A DNA stretch of 64,000 bases, taken from the NCBI RefSeq assembly GCF_001296025.1, contig NZ_LJHV01000001.1, forward strand, positions 30,447 to 94,446, given 5' to 3'. Made by a program: the position numbers and the translations under genes. Source of the DNA: Porphyrobacter sp. AAP60 (GTDB lineage: Bacteria > Pseudomonadota > Alphaproteobacteria > Sphingomonadales > Sphingomonadaceae). This document shows, one piece after another, positions 16,544-24,772 of the stretch (the first letter of the stretch is position 1; every line of letters starts with the position of its first letter). The notes under the pieces were generated by a model. It was not told where the DNA came from. It was given only the letters and a program-made list of their open reading frames with translations, and did no database searches.

Positions 16544-17686
16544 ATGCCGTTCCTGCCCCGCCCCATTGCCCGCCCCCTGCTGCTTGCCGGTGCCATGCTG
16601 GCCGTTGCAGCCCCGGTCTACGCGCAGGACAGCGCCCCGCTCTCCGACGCGCAACTGGCCACCTTTGCCCCGTCAAACGCGCCGAATAACGACAAGATCG
16701 ATTATTCGATCTGGGACGAGGCGATGAAAAACATCGTTATTTCCATGGGCCCATCCCTGCGCCAAGGCGCACCCCGCCCTGACCCAAGCATGGGAACCCG
16801 CCGCCAGTACGGCCATGTCTCGCGCTACCGGCTCGAAGGCACGCGGGTGATGTTCAGCTTCCTCGATTCCGACGTGATCGCGAGCTTCACCGAATATCGC
16901 AAGGATCTGGAAAACACCGCCGATATCGTTGATATCCAGTCGCTTTCCCGCAACGAACAGTTGGCCTACTGGATCAACCTCCACAATGTCGCGATGGTCG
17001 AACAGATCGCCAACGCCTGGCCGATCCGGCAACCGCGCGAGATCAAGGTCGGCGGCGTCCCCCTGGACGAGGCACGCTTTATCACGGTCGAAGGCATCGC
17101 GTTGTCCCCGCGCGATATCCGCGAAAAGATCGTCTATCGTCACTGGAAAGATCCGGTGGTGATGTACGGTTTCTGGCGCGGGGAAATCGGTGGTCCATCG
17201 TTGCAGCGCGAAGCCTTCAACGCCGATAATGTCGGGCGCCTGCTGATCCGCGGCGCGGGCGATTTCGTCAATTCGCTTCGTGGCTCGCAGGAACTCGGCG
17301 GCAAGCTGCAAGTGTCTGAACTCTACAAGGAAGCCGCGCCGTTCTTCTTCCCCGATTTCGAGAATGATGTCCGCGCCCACCTTGCCCGCTATGCCGATGA
17401 CAAGACCAGCGCGCTGATCGCCAAGACCGGCAGCATTGATCCCAGCATCACGGAACACGATATCGCTGATCTTGAAGGCGGCGTGCGCGAGCCGACCTAC
17501 CAGAACATCACCTCGAACGGCATTCCCACCAGCTTCCGCATCCCGCAGAGCATGGCCGCCCTGCTGCGCGAGCGCGAGACCAAGTTCCAGGAGATCATCC
17601 GTCAGGGCCGCACCGGCACGGTCACCTTCAGCAACATCACTTTGCCCGATGACCCCGCCGACAAGGATAAGGACGAGGTGGAGTAA
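16544..17686 (+). CDS. DUF547 domain secreted protein, copy 1
   Basis: This 380-residue protein has an N-terminal signal peptide (hydrophobic PLLLAGAMLAVAAPVYAQD, cleavage near residue 27). The DUF547 core includes LSRNEQLAYWINLHNVAMVE, GVPLDEARFITVEGIALSPRDIRE, GFWRGEIGGPSLQ and FFFPDFENDVRAHLARYAD. DUF547 proteins resemble papain-like or transglutaminase folds but have no agreed function. The first AUG (16544) is preferred over an upstream TTG because it opens the signal peptide. It forms a tandem pair with the paralogue at 17786-19000. Confidence 0.85.
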   Translation: MPFLPRPIARPLLLAGAMLAVAAPVYAQDSAPLSDAQLATFAPSNAPNNDKIDYSIWDEAMKNIVISMGPSLRQGAPRPDPSMGTRRQYGHVSRYRLEGTRVMFSFLDSDVIASFTEYRKDLENTADIVDIQSLSRNEQLAYWINLHNVAMVEQIANAWPIRQPREIKVGGVPLDEARFITVEGIALSPRDIREKIVYRHWKDPVVMYGFWRGEIGGPSLQREAFNADNVGRLLIRGAGDFVNSLRGSQELGGKLQVSELYKEAAPFFFPDFENDVRAHLARYADDKTSALIAKTGSIDPSITEHDIADLEGGVREPTYQNITSNGIPTSFRIPQSMAALLRERETKFQEIIRQGRTGTVTFSNITLPDDPADKDKDEVE

Positions 17687-17785
17687 CCGCGCCTTTCCCA
17701 CCTGAACACCTGTTCATCCCCGGTTTATCCGATTGAGATAAAATCGCTTTCGGACGGGCCGACTCCATCTGGTGGGAGAGATGAT

Positions 17786-19000
17786 ATGGTGCCGAAATAT
17801 GTGATTGCTTTGGTCGCGGGCTCCGTTCTGGTGACACCTGCATTGGCATCCGAACTGGTAGTGGAACAACCCCGGCCAGCGGATGATCCGGGGCTGCATT
17901 ACGTTCCGCCTATCAAGGATGCTGCCGCGCAGCAGCGCAGCGTCGACGATCATCTCGCAGCCTTCGCCCCCACTACCGCTCCGATCCGCCACACCATCGA
18001 TTACGAAATCTGGGATTGGGCGCTCAAGAACATCCTGATCTCGATGGGCCCATCGGACCGGCTGAGCGCGCCAAGCCCACCGCCGTTGACCGGCTCACGC
18101 CTGAAAAGCGGGCCGCAATCGCGCTATCGGCTGGAAGGCTCGCTCGTGCTGTTCCGGTTCTTCGATCAGAAGGTCATCGCAAGTTTCTCCGAATACCGTC
18201 AGGATCTCGAAAGCGTTGTCGAAACACTCGACATCTCCACACTCCCGCGCAACGAGCAGCTCGCCTATTGGATCAACCTTCACAACGTCGCCATGATGGA
18301 GCAGATCGCCAAGGAATGGCCCGTGCGCGAGCCGCGCGAAATCGCGGTTGACGGCGTACCGCTTGACCAGGCGAAGTTCATCAACCTGCGCGGCATTCCG
18401 GTGTCGCTGCGCGATATCCGCGAGAACATCGTCTATCGCCACTGGAAAAACCCCAAGGTGATCTATGGTTTCTGGCGCGGCGAGATCGGCGGGCCGCAGT
18501 TGCAGTCCTATGCCTTCACGGGGGCGAATGTCACATCGTTGCTGGATGTCGCCGCGGCCGATTTTGTGAACTCGTTGCGCGGCACCCAGAAGATCCACGG
18601 CAAGCTGGCGGTATCGGAGCTCTATGCCGAAGTCGCGCCGTTCTACTTCCCCGATTTCGAGAATGATCTGCGCGCGCATCTGGCCGTATATGCCGAAGAG
18701 CCTGTGAAAGAACTGATGGCGAAAACCGGTCTGACAGTCGCCACGATCCGGGAGGCCGACATTGCGGATTTGCACGGCGGTGCCCGTCCACCGGCCTACC
18801 TGCTGGTTGATTCGCAGCCGGGCGTGGCCACGGACCAGCCGGTCTGCAACTCACGGTGGGGGCAGGCTGCGTGCGATCTGCTGGTTGCCCGTTCGAGAAA
18901 GCTGCAACGCATGAAGCGCCGCGATCAGCCGATCTCGCGGGTGTTCTTCTCGAACATCGATCTGCCCGGCGATCCGCCGAACAAGAACGCCGTCGAATAG
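17786..19000 (+). CDS. DUF547 domain secreted protein, copy 2
   Basis: This 404-residue paralogue of the preceding gene has the same blocks in the same order: LPRNEQLAYWINLHNVAMME, GVPLDQAKFINLRGIPVSLRD, YGFWRGEIGGPQLQ, FYFPDFENDLRAHLAVYAE and a C-terminal VFFSNIDLPGDP matching copy 1's TFSNITLPDDP. It has a signal peptide (cleavage near ALA-SE, residue 22). A GGGAGAG ribosome site precedes the ATG. Compared with copy 1 it has a longer linker after the signal peptide and an extra Cys pair (VCNSRWGQAACDLL) near residue 355. Function unknown; the pair probably arose by tandem duplication. Confidence 0.85.
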   Translation: MVPKYVIALVAGSVLVTPALASELVVEQPRPADDPGLHYVPPIKDAAAQQRSVDDHLAAFAPTTAPIRHTIDYEIWDWALKNILISMGPSDRLSAPSPPPLTGSRLKSGPQSRYRLEGSLVLFRFFDQKVIASFSEYRQDLESVVETLDISTLPRNEQLAYWINLHNVAMMEQIAKEWPVREPREIAVDGVPLDQAKFINLRGIPVSLRDIRENIVYRHWKNPKVIYGFWRGEIGGPQLQSYAFTGANVTSLLDVAAADFVNSLRGTQKIHGKLAVSELYAEVAPFYFPDFENDLRAHLAVYAEEPVKELMAKTGLTVATIREADIADLHGGARPPAYLLVDSQPGVATDQPVCNSRWGQAACDLLVARSRKLQRMKRRDQPISRVFFSNIDLPGDPPNKNAVE

Positions 19001-19091
19001 CTTTTCGTCTGGCGCGCGGCCCGCGTGGGGTTGCCGCCAGCCATTCCCGGCTGTTACGTCCGCGCATAATGGCGGGGGACGATCAGATCTT

Positions 19092-20516
19092 ATGACAGCG
19101 CGTGCAATCGGCCTGATCCTCGGCCCCCTTGCGTTTGCACTGACAGCATTGGTGCCGCCACCCGGAGCCATGCCTGCATCCGCGTGGCTGGTGGCGGGAC
19201 TGGTGCTGTGGATGGCCGCGTGGTGGATGACCGAGGCGGTGCCGCTGGCCGTAACGGCGCTGCTGCCCTTTGTGGTGCTGCCGCTGGCCGGGGTATCGAC
19301 GGCGAATGAAACGGCCGGCGACTACTATTCCCCGATCCTGTTCCTGCTGCTGGGCGGAGCCTTCGTCGCCCTTGCCATCGAACGCACCGGGCTGCACCGG
19401 CGGCTGAGCCTGGCGATCCTGCGCGGTGTGGGCGCGCATGGCGGTCCGGCGCGCTTGCTGCTGGCCTTCATGATTGCAGCGGCGCTGCTTTCCATGCTGA
19501 TTTCCAATACCTCGACCTCGCTGATCATGATGCCGATGGCGCTGGCGGTGCTCGAAGGGGGGCTCGGCAAGAGCGCGGAGGGCGCCCCGCCCCGACAGGA
19601 AGGCATTGCGGGCGCTCTTCCCATGGGCATCGCTTTTGCGGCCAGCATCGGCGGGCTGGGCACCATCGTCGGATCGCCCACCAATGCGATTGCAGTCGGC
19701 CTGCTGGACGAGATCGCGGGCGTGCGGATCAGCTTTATCGAATGGTCGCTTTATGGTGTGCCGGTGGTGGTTCTGGGCATACCGCTGGCGGCGTGGATCG
19801 TGGCGCGGGTGCAGCGAGTGGGCGCATACACTTTCGATGTCGCCGCTGCACGGGCCGCAATTGCCAGCCATTCCCGCTGGAGCGCGCCAGAAGCGCGGCT
19901 GTCGCTGATCGTGGCGCTGACCTTCATCGGCTGGGTCACGCAGCCGCTGGTCGCTCCCCTGCTTCCCGACGGTTCATGGACCGATGGCACCATCGCGGTG
20001 ATCGCGGCGCTGGCATTGTTCCTGATCCCCGATGGCACGGGCCGTCCGCTGCTGGTGTGGAAAGAGGCCGATCGCGCGCCGTGGGGTGTGATTTTCATGT
20101 TCGGCGGCGGGCTGGCGCTGGCGGGCGGGATGCAGGCTTCGGGCCTTGCCGATTGGGTCGGGCAGGCGCTGCTACCGCTGGAAAACTGGCCGTTGCTTCT
20201 GGTCGCAGTCGCCGTGGTCGCGCTGGTGATCGTGGTGACCGAATTCGCCAGCAATGTCGCCACTGCAACGGGGATCATCCCGGTCGTCGCCGCGCTGGTG
20301 GTGGCATTGGGGGCCGATCCGGTGCTGCTTGCCCTGCCCGCCGCGCTGGCGGCCAGCTGGGGCTTCATGTTGCCCGCCGGCACCGGGCCGAACGCCATCG
20401 CATGGGCCACAGGGCGCATCCGGATCGACCGGATGATTACGGCCGGCGCGCTGCTTGATGTGGCGGGAATCGCGCTGATTATCGGCGTGGTATGGGTGAT
20501 CGCGGCGATCACCTGA
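19092..20516 (+). CDS. DASS-family (SLC13) sodium-coupled anion symporter
   Basis: This is a 474-residue inner-membrane transporter with about 11-12 hydrophobic spans. Both SLC13 signature regions are present: the ISNTSTSLIMMPMALAVL segment near residue 137 (SNT motif) and the second half-repeat TEFASNVATATGIIPVVAAL near 378 (SNV variant), followed by SWGFMLPAGTGPNAIAW. Relatives import dicarboxylates such as succinate or malate, or sulfate-type anions, with Na+. It stands between the DUF547 pair and the PLP enzyme without evident coupling to either. Confidence 0.88.
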   Translation: MTARAIGLILGPLAFALTALVPPPGAMPASAWLVAGLVLWMAAWWMTEAVPLAVTALLPFVVLPLAGVSTANETAGDYYSPILFLLLGGAFVALAIERTGLHRRLSLAILRGVGAHGGPARLLLAFMIAAALLSMLISNTSTSLIMMPMALAVLEGGLGKSAEGAPPRQEGIAGALPMGIAFAASIGGLGTIVGSPTNAIAVGLLDEIAGVRISFIEWSLYGVPVVVLGIPLAAWIVARVQRVGAYTFDVAAARAAIASHSRWSAPEARLSLIVALTFIGWVTQPLVAPLLPDGSWTDGTIAVIAALALFLIPDGTGRPLLVWKEADRAPWGVIFMFGGGLALAGGMQASGLADWVGQALLPLENWPLLLVAVAVVALVIVVTEFASNVATATGIIPVVAALVVALGADPVLLALPAALAASWGFMLPAGTGPNAIAWATGRIRIDRMITAGALLDVAGIALIIGVVWVIAAIT

Positions 20517-20703
20517 GGTTTCATGCAGACTGTCTGAAACTGCGGTTGCAGCGCTTGCCACGCTGCGCGCCCGGCGATAATCGCGACCCATTCCAGCGGC
20601 GGCTGCGGAGAGGCGTTCCTGCGGAGGTTAGGAACGGGTGCCCTGCCCGCTGCGACTGGCCCCCGCCTTCCTGGGGGCATATGTCTTGGAAGGACAATCT
20701 GTC
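20517..20703 (+). promoter_or_regulatory. Structured 5' leader of the PLP sulfur-enzyme gene (putative translational switch)
   Basis: The 187-bp leader holds a hairpin CGTTCCT/AGGAACG (about 20607-20629) and an H-type pseudoknot immediately before the gene. Stem 1 is GCCCCC (20659-20664) with GGGGGC (20673-20678); its loop CCTTCC (20666-20671) is fully complementary to the ribosome site GGAAGG (20688-20693). The fold would hide the ribosome site of the ATG at 20704. I recognise no core of a known SAM, SAH or cobalamin riboswitch. A role is inferred only. Confidence 0.45.
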
Positions 20704-22017
20704 ATGACCGACGCTGTCGATGCAACTGACACCCCCACGCCGCGCCGCAAACCCAAACCCGGCATCCGTGAAATCGGCGGTCGGCCGCTGAAACCGTCCA
20801 CCCTGATGATGGGCCACGGCTATGACCCGGTCTTGTCCGAAGGATCGCTGAAGGCCCCGATCTTCCTTACATCGACCTTCGCGTTTGAAAGCGCGGCGGC
20901 GGGCAAGCGCCATTTCGAAGGCATTACCGGCCTGCGTGAAGGCGGCGCGGAAGGCCTTGTCTATTCACGTTTCAACGGCCCCAATCAGGAAATCTTGGAA
21001 GACCGGCTCGCCGTGTGGGACGGGGCCGAAGATGCGCTGGCCTTCAGCAGCGGGATGACCGCGATCTGCGTGCTGATGATGGCCTATGCCAACCAGAACG
21101 ACGTGATCGTCCATTCCGGCCCGCTTTATGCCGCATCGGAAGGGTTCGTCGCCAAGGTGCTGAGCCGTTTCGGCGTCACCTATGTCGATTTCCCCGCCGG
21201 GGCGACCCGCGCCGATCTGGACGCGGCGCTGGAAAAGGCCAGGCGCCAGGCCGAGGCACAGGGCGGCAAGGTAGCGATGATCTACCTCGAAAGCCCCGCC
21301 AACCCGACCAATGCGCTGGTCGATGTCGAGGCGGTGCGCGATGCGCGCGATGCCCATCTGGCGGATACCCCGATCGCCATCGACAACACCTTCCTTGGCC
21401 CGCTGTGGTCGCGCCCGCTGGAACATGGCGCGGACATCGTCGCCTATTCGCTGACCAAATATGTCGGCGGCCATTCCGATCTGGTTGCGGGCAGCCTTGC
21501 GGGTGCGAAGCGCTGGATGGACCCGGTGCGGGCGCTGCGCAACACCATGGGCGGGATCGTCGATCCCAATACCGCGTGGATGCTGCTGCGGTCGCTGGAA
21601 ACGGTCGAACTCAGGATGCAGCGCGCAGGCGAGAATGCGGCGAAGGTGTGCGAATTCCTGCGCGGTCATCCCAAGGTCGAAGGGCTGGGCTACCTCGGAT
21701 TTATCGAAGACCCGCGGCAGCGCGACATCTATGATCGCCACTGCCTTGGGGCCGGATCGACCTTCTCCCTATTCATCAAGGGCGGCGAGGCGGAGAGTTT
21801 CGCATTCCTCGATCACCTGACCATCGCCAAGCTGGCGGTCAGCCTTGGCGGGACGGAAACGCTGGCAAGCCACCCGGCTTCGATGACCCACCTTTCGGTG
21901 CCGCAGGCGCGCAAGGATCTGCTGGGGATCACCGATAATCTGGTGCGCATCAGCGTCGGGATCGAGGATGCCGATGATCTGATCGCCGATTTTGCCCAGG
22001 CGCTGGATCATGTGTGA
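20704..22017 (+). CDS. Cystathionine gamma-synthase/methionine gamma-lyase family PLP enzyme
   Basis: This 437-residue cytosolic PLP enzyme of sulfur amino-acid metabolism contains YSRFNGPNQEILEDRLAVWD, AFSSGMTAICVLMMAYA (phosphate-binding loop), IYLESPANPTNALVDVEAV, IAIDNTFLGPLWSRPLEHGAD and the PLP-lysine motif YSLTKYVGGHSD. The C-terminal SLGGTETLASHPASMTH and VRISVGIEDADDL are typical. Residues 1-25 form a charged extension. Lyase versus synthase activity cannot be told apart by eye. The ATG at 20704 has GGAAGG 10 bases upstream inside the structured leader. A perfect parS palindrome starts 5 bp after the stop. Confidence 0.88.
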   Translation: MTDAVDATDTPTPRRKPKPGIREIGGRPLKPSTLMMGHGYDPVLSEGSLKAPIFLTSTFAFESAAAGKRHFEGITGLREGGAEGLVYSRFNGPNQEILEDRLAVWDGAEDALAFSSGMTAICVLMMAYANQNDVIVHSGPLYAASEGFVAKVLSRFGVTYVDFPAGATRADLDAALEKARRQAEAQGGKVAMIYLESPANPTNALVDVEAVRDARDAHLADTPIAIDNTFLGPLWSRPLEHGADIVAYSLTKYVGGHSDLVAGSLAGAKRWMDPVRALRNTMGGIVDPNTAWMLLRSLETVELRMQRAGENAAKVCEFLRGHPKVEGLGYLGFIEDPRQRDIYDRHCLGAGSTFSLFIKGGEAESFAFLDHLTIAKLAVSLGGTETLASHPASMTHLSVPQARKDLLGITDNLVRISVGIEDADDLIADFAQALDHV

Positions 22018-22021
22018 GACC

Positions 22022-22049
22022 CGCCAATGTTTCACGTGAAACATTGGCG
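22022..22049. other. Perfect 28-bp palindrome containing a canonical parS site
   Basis: The core TGTTTCACGTGAAACA (22028-22043) is the chromosomal ParB-binding centromere sequence conserved from Bacillus to Caulobacter. Here the symmetry extends six more base pairs on each side (CGCCAA / TTGGCG). parS sites cluster near oriC, so this part of the chromosome is probably origin-proximal. No parA/parB gene is in the window. Confidence 0.85.
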
Positions 22050-22061
22050 AAGCGGGAGGCA

Positions 22062-22128
22062 AGGCGAGGCTAGAAGGGGTCTAGAGGGGGTCTAGACGCG
22101 GCTAACGGGGGTCTGGATGGGCCTGAAC
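22062..22128 (+). repeat. Helically phased GGGTCTAG-type repeat array A
   Basis: Six units of the form NGGGGTCTAG have their CTAG-like cores at 22070, 22081, 22092, 22102, 22113 and 22123, spacings 11, 11, 10, 11 and 10, a mean of 10.6 bp. The cores decay from CTAG (three) to CTAA, CTGG and CTGA. The array begins 21 bp after the parS palindrome. A longer array of the same unit and phase is at 56538-56626. Confidence 0.75.
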
Positions 22129-22183
22129 CGGGCAAAAAACCCGCCGGGCCTCCGCGCCGCGCAAAAATCCCAGTCGATTATTT

Positions 22184-22215
22184 CCCTCACCTGCTAGATC
22201 ACAGGCAGGTGAGGG
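22184..22215 (+). promoter_or_regulatory. Hairpin enclosing the SDR ribosome-binding site
   Basis: CCCTCACCTGC (22184-22194) and GCAGGTGAGGG (22205-22215) are perfect inverted repeats with a 10-base loop, and TTT/AAA flanks extend the stem with one bulge. The 3' arm contains the GAGGGG purine tract that must serve as ribosome site for the ATG at 22227, so folding should lower translation, or the palindrome may be an operator. Confidence 0.5.
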
Positions 22216-22226
22216 GAAAAGCCAGC

Positions 22227-23066
22227 ATGACAGACAGCCGCAAACCCGTTTTCCTTGTGATCGGTGCAGGCGCCGGGATCGGCGGCAATGCCGCGCTGCG
22301 CTTTGCCGCAGGGGGCTATCACTCCGTCCTCGCCCGCCGCAGTGACGAGGACGGTCTGGCACGGCTGGTGGGGGAAATCGAGGCGGCGGGCGGATCGGCC
22401 AGCGGCACCCTGCTCAACGCCGCAGAGGATGGCGCGATCGAGGAACTGGTCGCCCGCACCGAAGCCGATATCGGCCCCGTCCACTGCGCGCTCTACAACC
22501 TTGGCGCGCAGATCGGGAACCGCGCCCTGCCCGATACCCCGCACCGGATCTTCGAACTCGGCTGGCGGCTTGGCACCTATGGCGTGTTCCGGCTCGCCCA
22601 CGCGCTGTTTCCGGCGATGGTGGAGCGGGCGAAGACCGGCGCGCATGGCACATTGCTGGTCACGTCAGCCACCGCAGCCGTGCGCGGCAATGCCGGCCAG
22701 CACAGCCATGCCGCAGCCATGGGAGGACGGCGGATGCTGTGCCAGACCCTGAATGCCGAATTCGCCCCGCAAGGCGTTCACGTTGCACACGTCGTGGTCG
22801 ATGGCGCGGTCGATGCCCCCGATACGCTGGGCAAGCTGCTGGGCGACAAGTTTGAAGGCTTCAAGGCAGGCAAGGGCCGCGACGGGGTGATCGATCCCGC
22901 CGCGCTCGCCGAAACCTACTGGCACCTCGCCCACCAGCCGCGCAATTGCTGGAGCCACGAGGTCGACGTGCGCCCGTGGACCGACGTGCCATGGTGGAAC
23001 GACAACCCCGACCCGCAAATCGACAGCCGCGGCAAGGGGTTTGCGGGGCCGCGTGACGGGGACTGA
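22227..23066 (+). CDS. Atypical short-chain dehydrogenase/reductase family protein
   Basis: This 279-residue Rossmann protein has the nucleotide motif VIGAGAGIGGNAALRFA (classic TGxxxGIG replaced by GAGAGIG) and ALYNLGAQIGN in place of NNAG. The usual catalytic Ser is present in LLVTSATAAVRGN, but the YxxxK segment is replaced by AGQHSHAAAMGGRRML, without Tyr or Lys. The fold therefore looks intact while standard SDR chemistry is doubtful. The C-terminal DVRPWTDVPWWN is Trp-rich. It follows array A and is read in the same direction as the rhomboid gene. Confidence 0.75.
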   Translation: MTDSRKPVFLVIGAGAGIGGNAALRFAAGGYHSVLARRSDEDGLARLVGEIEAAGGSASGTLLNAAEDGAIEELVARTEADIGPVHCALYNLGAQIGNRALPDTPHRIFELGWRLGTYGVFRLAHALFPAMVERAKTGAHGTLLVTSATAAVRGNAGQHSHAAAMGGRRMLCQTLNAEFAPQGVHVAHVVVDGAVDAPDTLGKLLGDKFEGFKAGKGRDGVIDPAALAETYWHLAHQPRNCWSHEVDVRPWTDVPWWNDNPDPQIDSRGKGFAGPRDGD

Positions 23067-23130
23067 CGCATCCTATCCCTAGGGCCCATCCCTTGTCGGC
23101 CGCAGGTGCAGGGCATATCTGCACAGCACC

Positions 23131-23862
23131 ATGAACTTGTCCCCACGCGAAGCCCGCAACCCCTCCCCGAAGAGGCCGCTGTTCCAGCCGGAAACCTATG
23201 TCAGCGCCGCGGTGCGCCGCAACCGCCGGATTCCGGCAATCCTGCTGGCTGCGCCGATGGTGATCGCATTTGCGTGGTTGCGGTGGGATCAGGGCAGCAT
23301 GATCGGCTGGGCGGTGTCCGGCCCCCGCCTTGCTGCGGGGCAGTTCGAATTGATCGTGCTGCACATGTTTGCCCACGGCGGGCTGCTGCATATCGGCTTC
23401 AATCTGGCGGCGCTGGCGGCGCTGGGGCCTTTGGTGATGGAGCGCCTTGGCCCGCTGGGGCCGCGCAGTCTGGCGGCGTTTTTGCTGCTGTTTCTGGGCT
23501 GCGGGCTTGGCGGTCTGGCTTTCTGGCTGGCAATCAATCCCGACAGCACGATCCCGATGCTGGGCGCTTCGGGGGCAATCTTCGGCCTGCTCGGCTTTCT
23601 GATGCGCCAGCCCGATCCGCAAGCGGCGCCAGTGGCGCTGTTCAGCCCGCAGTTTGGCAAAGCCTTTGCCGAATGGTTCAAGCTGCACATCCCGCTGGTG
23701 GCGCTATTCGCCATTCCCATGCTGCTGGGCGGCAGCAATTTCGGGCTGGCATGGGAATCACATCTCGGTGGATTTCTTGCCGGATTGCTGCTGTGCAGGC
23801 TGATCTGGGCATTGGCCGGTGGACGGCCCGACTGGATGTTTGACCCGAACTATCGGGCGTAA
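23131..23862 (+). CDS. Rhomboid-family intramembrane serine protease
   Basis: This 243-residue inner-membrane protein has about six hydrophobic spans. The rhomboid catalytic dyad is visible: Ser in MLGASGAIFGLLGFLM (GASGAIFG, about residue 151) and His in ESHLGGFLAGLLL (about residue 211); the HMFAHGGLLHIGFNLAALA block near residue 89 carries the conserved His/Asn of the second span. The N-terminal 34 residues are polar and cytoplasmic. Substrates are unknown. It converges with the J-domain gene 5 bp downstream. Confidence 0.9.
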   Translation: MNLSPREARNPSPKRPLFQPETYVSAAVRRNRRIPAILLAAPMVIAFAWLRWDQGSMIGWAVSGPRLAAGQFELIVLHMFAHGGLLHIGFNLAALAALGPLVMERLGPLGPRSLAAFLLLFLGCGLGGLAFWLAINPDSTIPMLGASGAIFGLLGFLMRQPDPQAAPVALFSPQFGKAFAEWFKLHIPLVALFAIPMLLGGSNFGLAWESHLGGFLAGLLLCRLIWALAGGRPDWMFDPNYRA

Positions 23863-23867
23863 TTCGC

Positions 23868-24401
23868 TTACCCGCGCCACTCGCGGCGTTCCTCGGCAGC
23901 GCGCAGGACTTCGTAACTGGTCTGGATCAGCTGGAACGTCTTGGCCGCTTCGGCATCGCCGGGCTTTACATCGGGGTGCACTTCCTTGGCGCGGGAGCGA
24001 TAGGCCTTTTTCACAGCGTTGAAATCGGCATCGGCTTCCAGCCCCAGCACTTCCAGCGCCCGCATTTCATCGGCACTGCGCGAACCGTCGCCCGATCCGG
24101 CCCAGCCGTAGTGGGCGCTCTCGGCGTAACCTGCGCTTTCCTGCCGTTCGGCATGGGCGCGTTCTTCCTTCTCGGCCTTGTCCAGACCTTCAAAGTAATC
24201 CCACCCGGAATTGTATTCGGCCGCATGTTTCTGGCAGAAATACCACCGGTCGCGGCTGTTGGGCGCCTTGGGCGCAGGACAATTGCCCGGTTCATCGCAG
24301 CCGTGGCGATCGCAGATGCGCACATTGGTCGCTTCCTGCGAGGAGCCATAGGCCCGCCAGCGCGGGAAGCCCCAGTCCATGGACCGCCTGGCGCGGCTCA
24401 C
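23868..24401 (-). CDS. J-domain (DnaJ-like) protein
   Basis: This 177-residue co-chaperone-like protein carries a C-terminal J domain (residues about 115-172: ALEVLGLEADADFNAVKKAY, then AKEVHPDVKPGD with the HPD tripeptide essential for DnaK stimulation). The N-terminal half has CDRHGCDEPGNCPAP and WYFCQKHAAEYN, four Cys and two His that could bind zinc, a layout common in small sphingomonad J proteins. The listed start is a GTG at 24401; an ATG seven codons later (24380) is equally possible. Confidence 0.85.
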   Translation of the reverse strand: MSRARRSMDWGFPRWRAYGSSQEATNVRICDRHGCDEPGNCPAPKAPNSRDRWYFCQKHAAEYNSGWDYFEGLDKAEKEERAHAERQESAGYAESAHYGWAGSGDGSRSADEMRALEVLGLEADADFNAVKKAYRSRAKEVHPDVKPGDAEAAKTFQLIQTSYEVLRAAEERREWRG

Positions 24402-24563
24402 CGGGAATCACCGCTGGTGCGGGACGGCATGATGTTGGTCGATGGCATGAGGCGTTCAATCTAGGGGAAGTGGCAGCTTATGGGAAGGCGTGAGAATACG
24501 GGAACCGGTTGCAATGTGAAATGTTGCATTGCGATAGGCTGCTTCGCAGCCAGATGTCCGCCC

Positions 24564-24755
24564 ATGAAAGATCACATTATGAGCCCGCAATTGACCCTTT
24601 CCAGCCTGTTTTCGGTGCTCGCGCTGGCCGGCCTGTGCGTGGTTACGGGCGTGCGCGATCTGACCGGACATGATTTGCCAGCGATCACGGGGACGGATTA
24701 CGCCCTGCCCCATGCAATACAGGCCGGGGTTTCGCCCGGCCTGCTTGCTGATTGA
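24564..24755 (+). CDS. Possible small membrane protein (weak)
   Basis: A 63-codon frame begins MKDHIMSPQLTLSSLFSVLA and has one hydrophobic span (about residues 12-30). No ribosome site is clear, and its last 12 codons coincide with a G+C hairpin (24720-24743), which argues against coding. The region upstream (24410-24560) is relatively A+T-rich and could hold a promoter. Kept only as a candidate. Confidence 0.3.
   Translation: MKDHIMSPQLTLSSLFSVLALAGLCVVTGVRDLTGHDLPAITGTDYALPHAIQAGVSPGLLAD
24720..24743 (-). terminator. Hairpin downstream of pal, possible terminator
   Basis: CAGGCCGGG and CCCGGCCTG form a 9-bp G+C stem with a 6-base loop, 30 bp past the pal stop on the minus strand. No strong T-run follows, so efficiency is uncertain. 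Confidence 0.4.
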
Positions 24756-24772
24756 TCGGGTAAAACGCGCTT

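Noticed and set aside
20600..20680. A cobalamin or SAM-II riboswitch in the leader of the PLP enzyme
   Set aside because: Some words recall those classes, but the conserved cores are missing; kept only as an unclassified pseudoknot.
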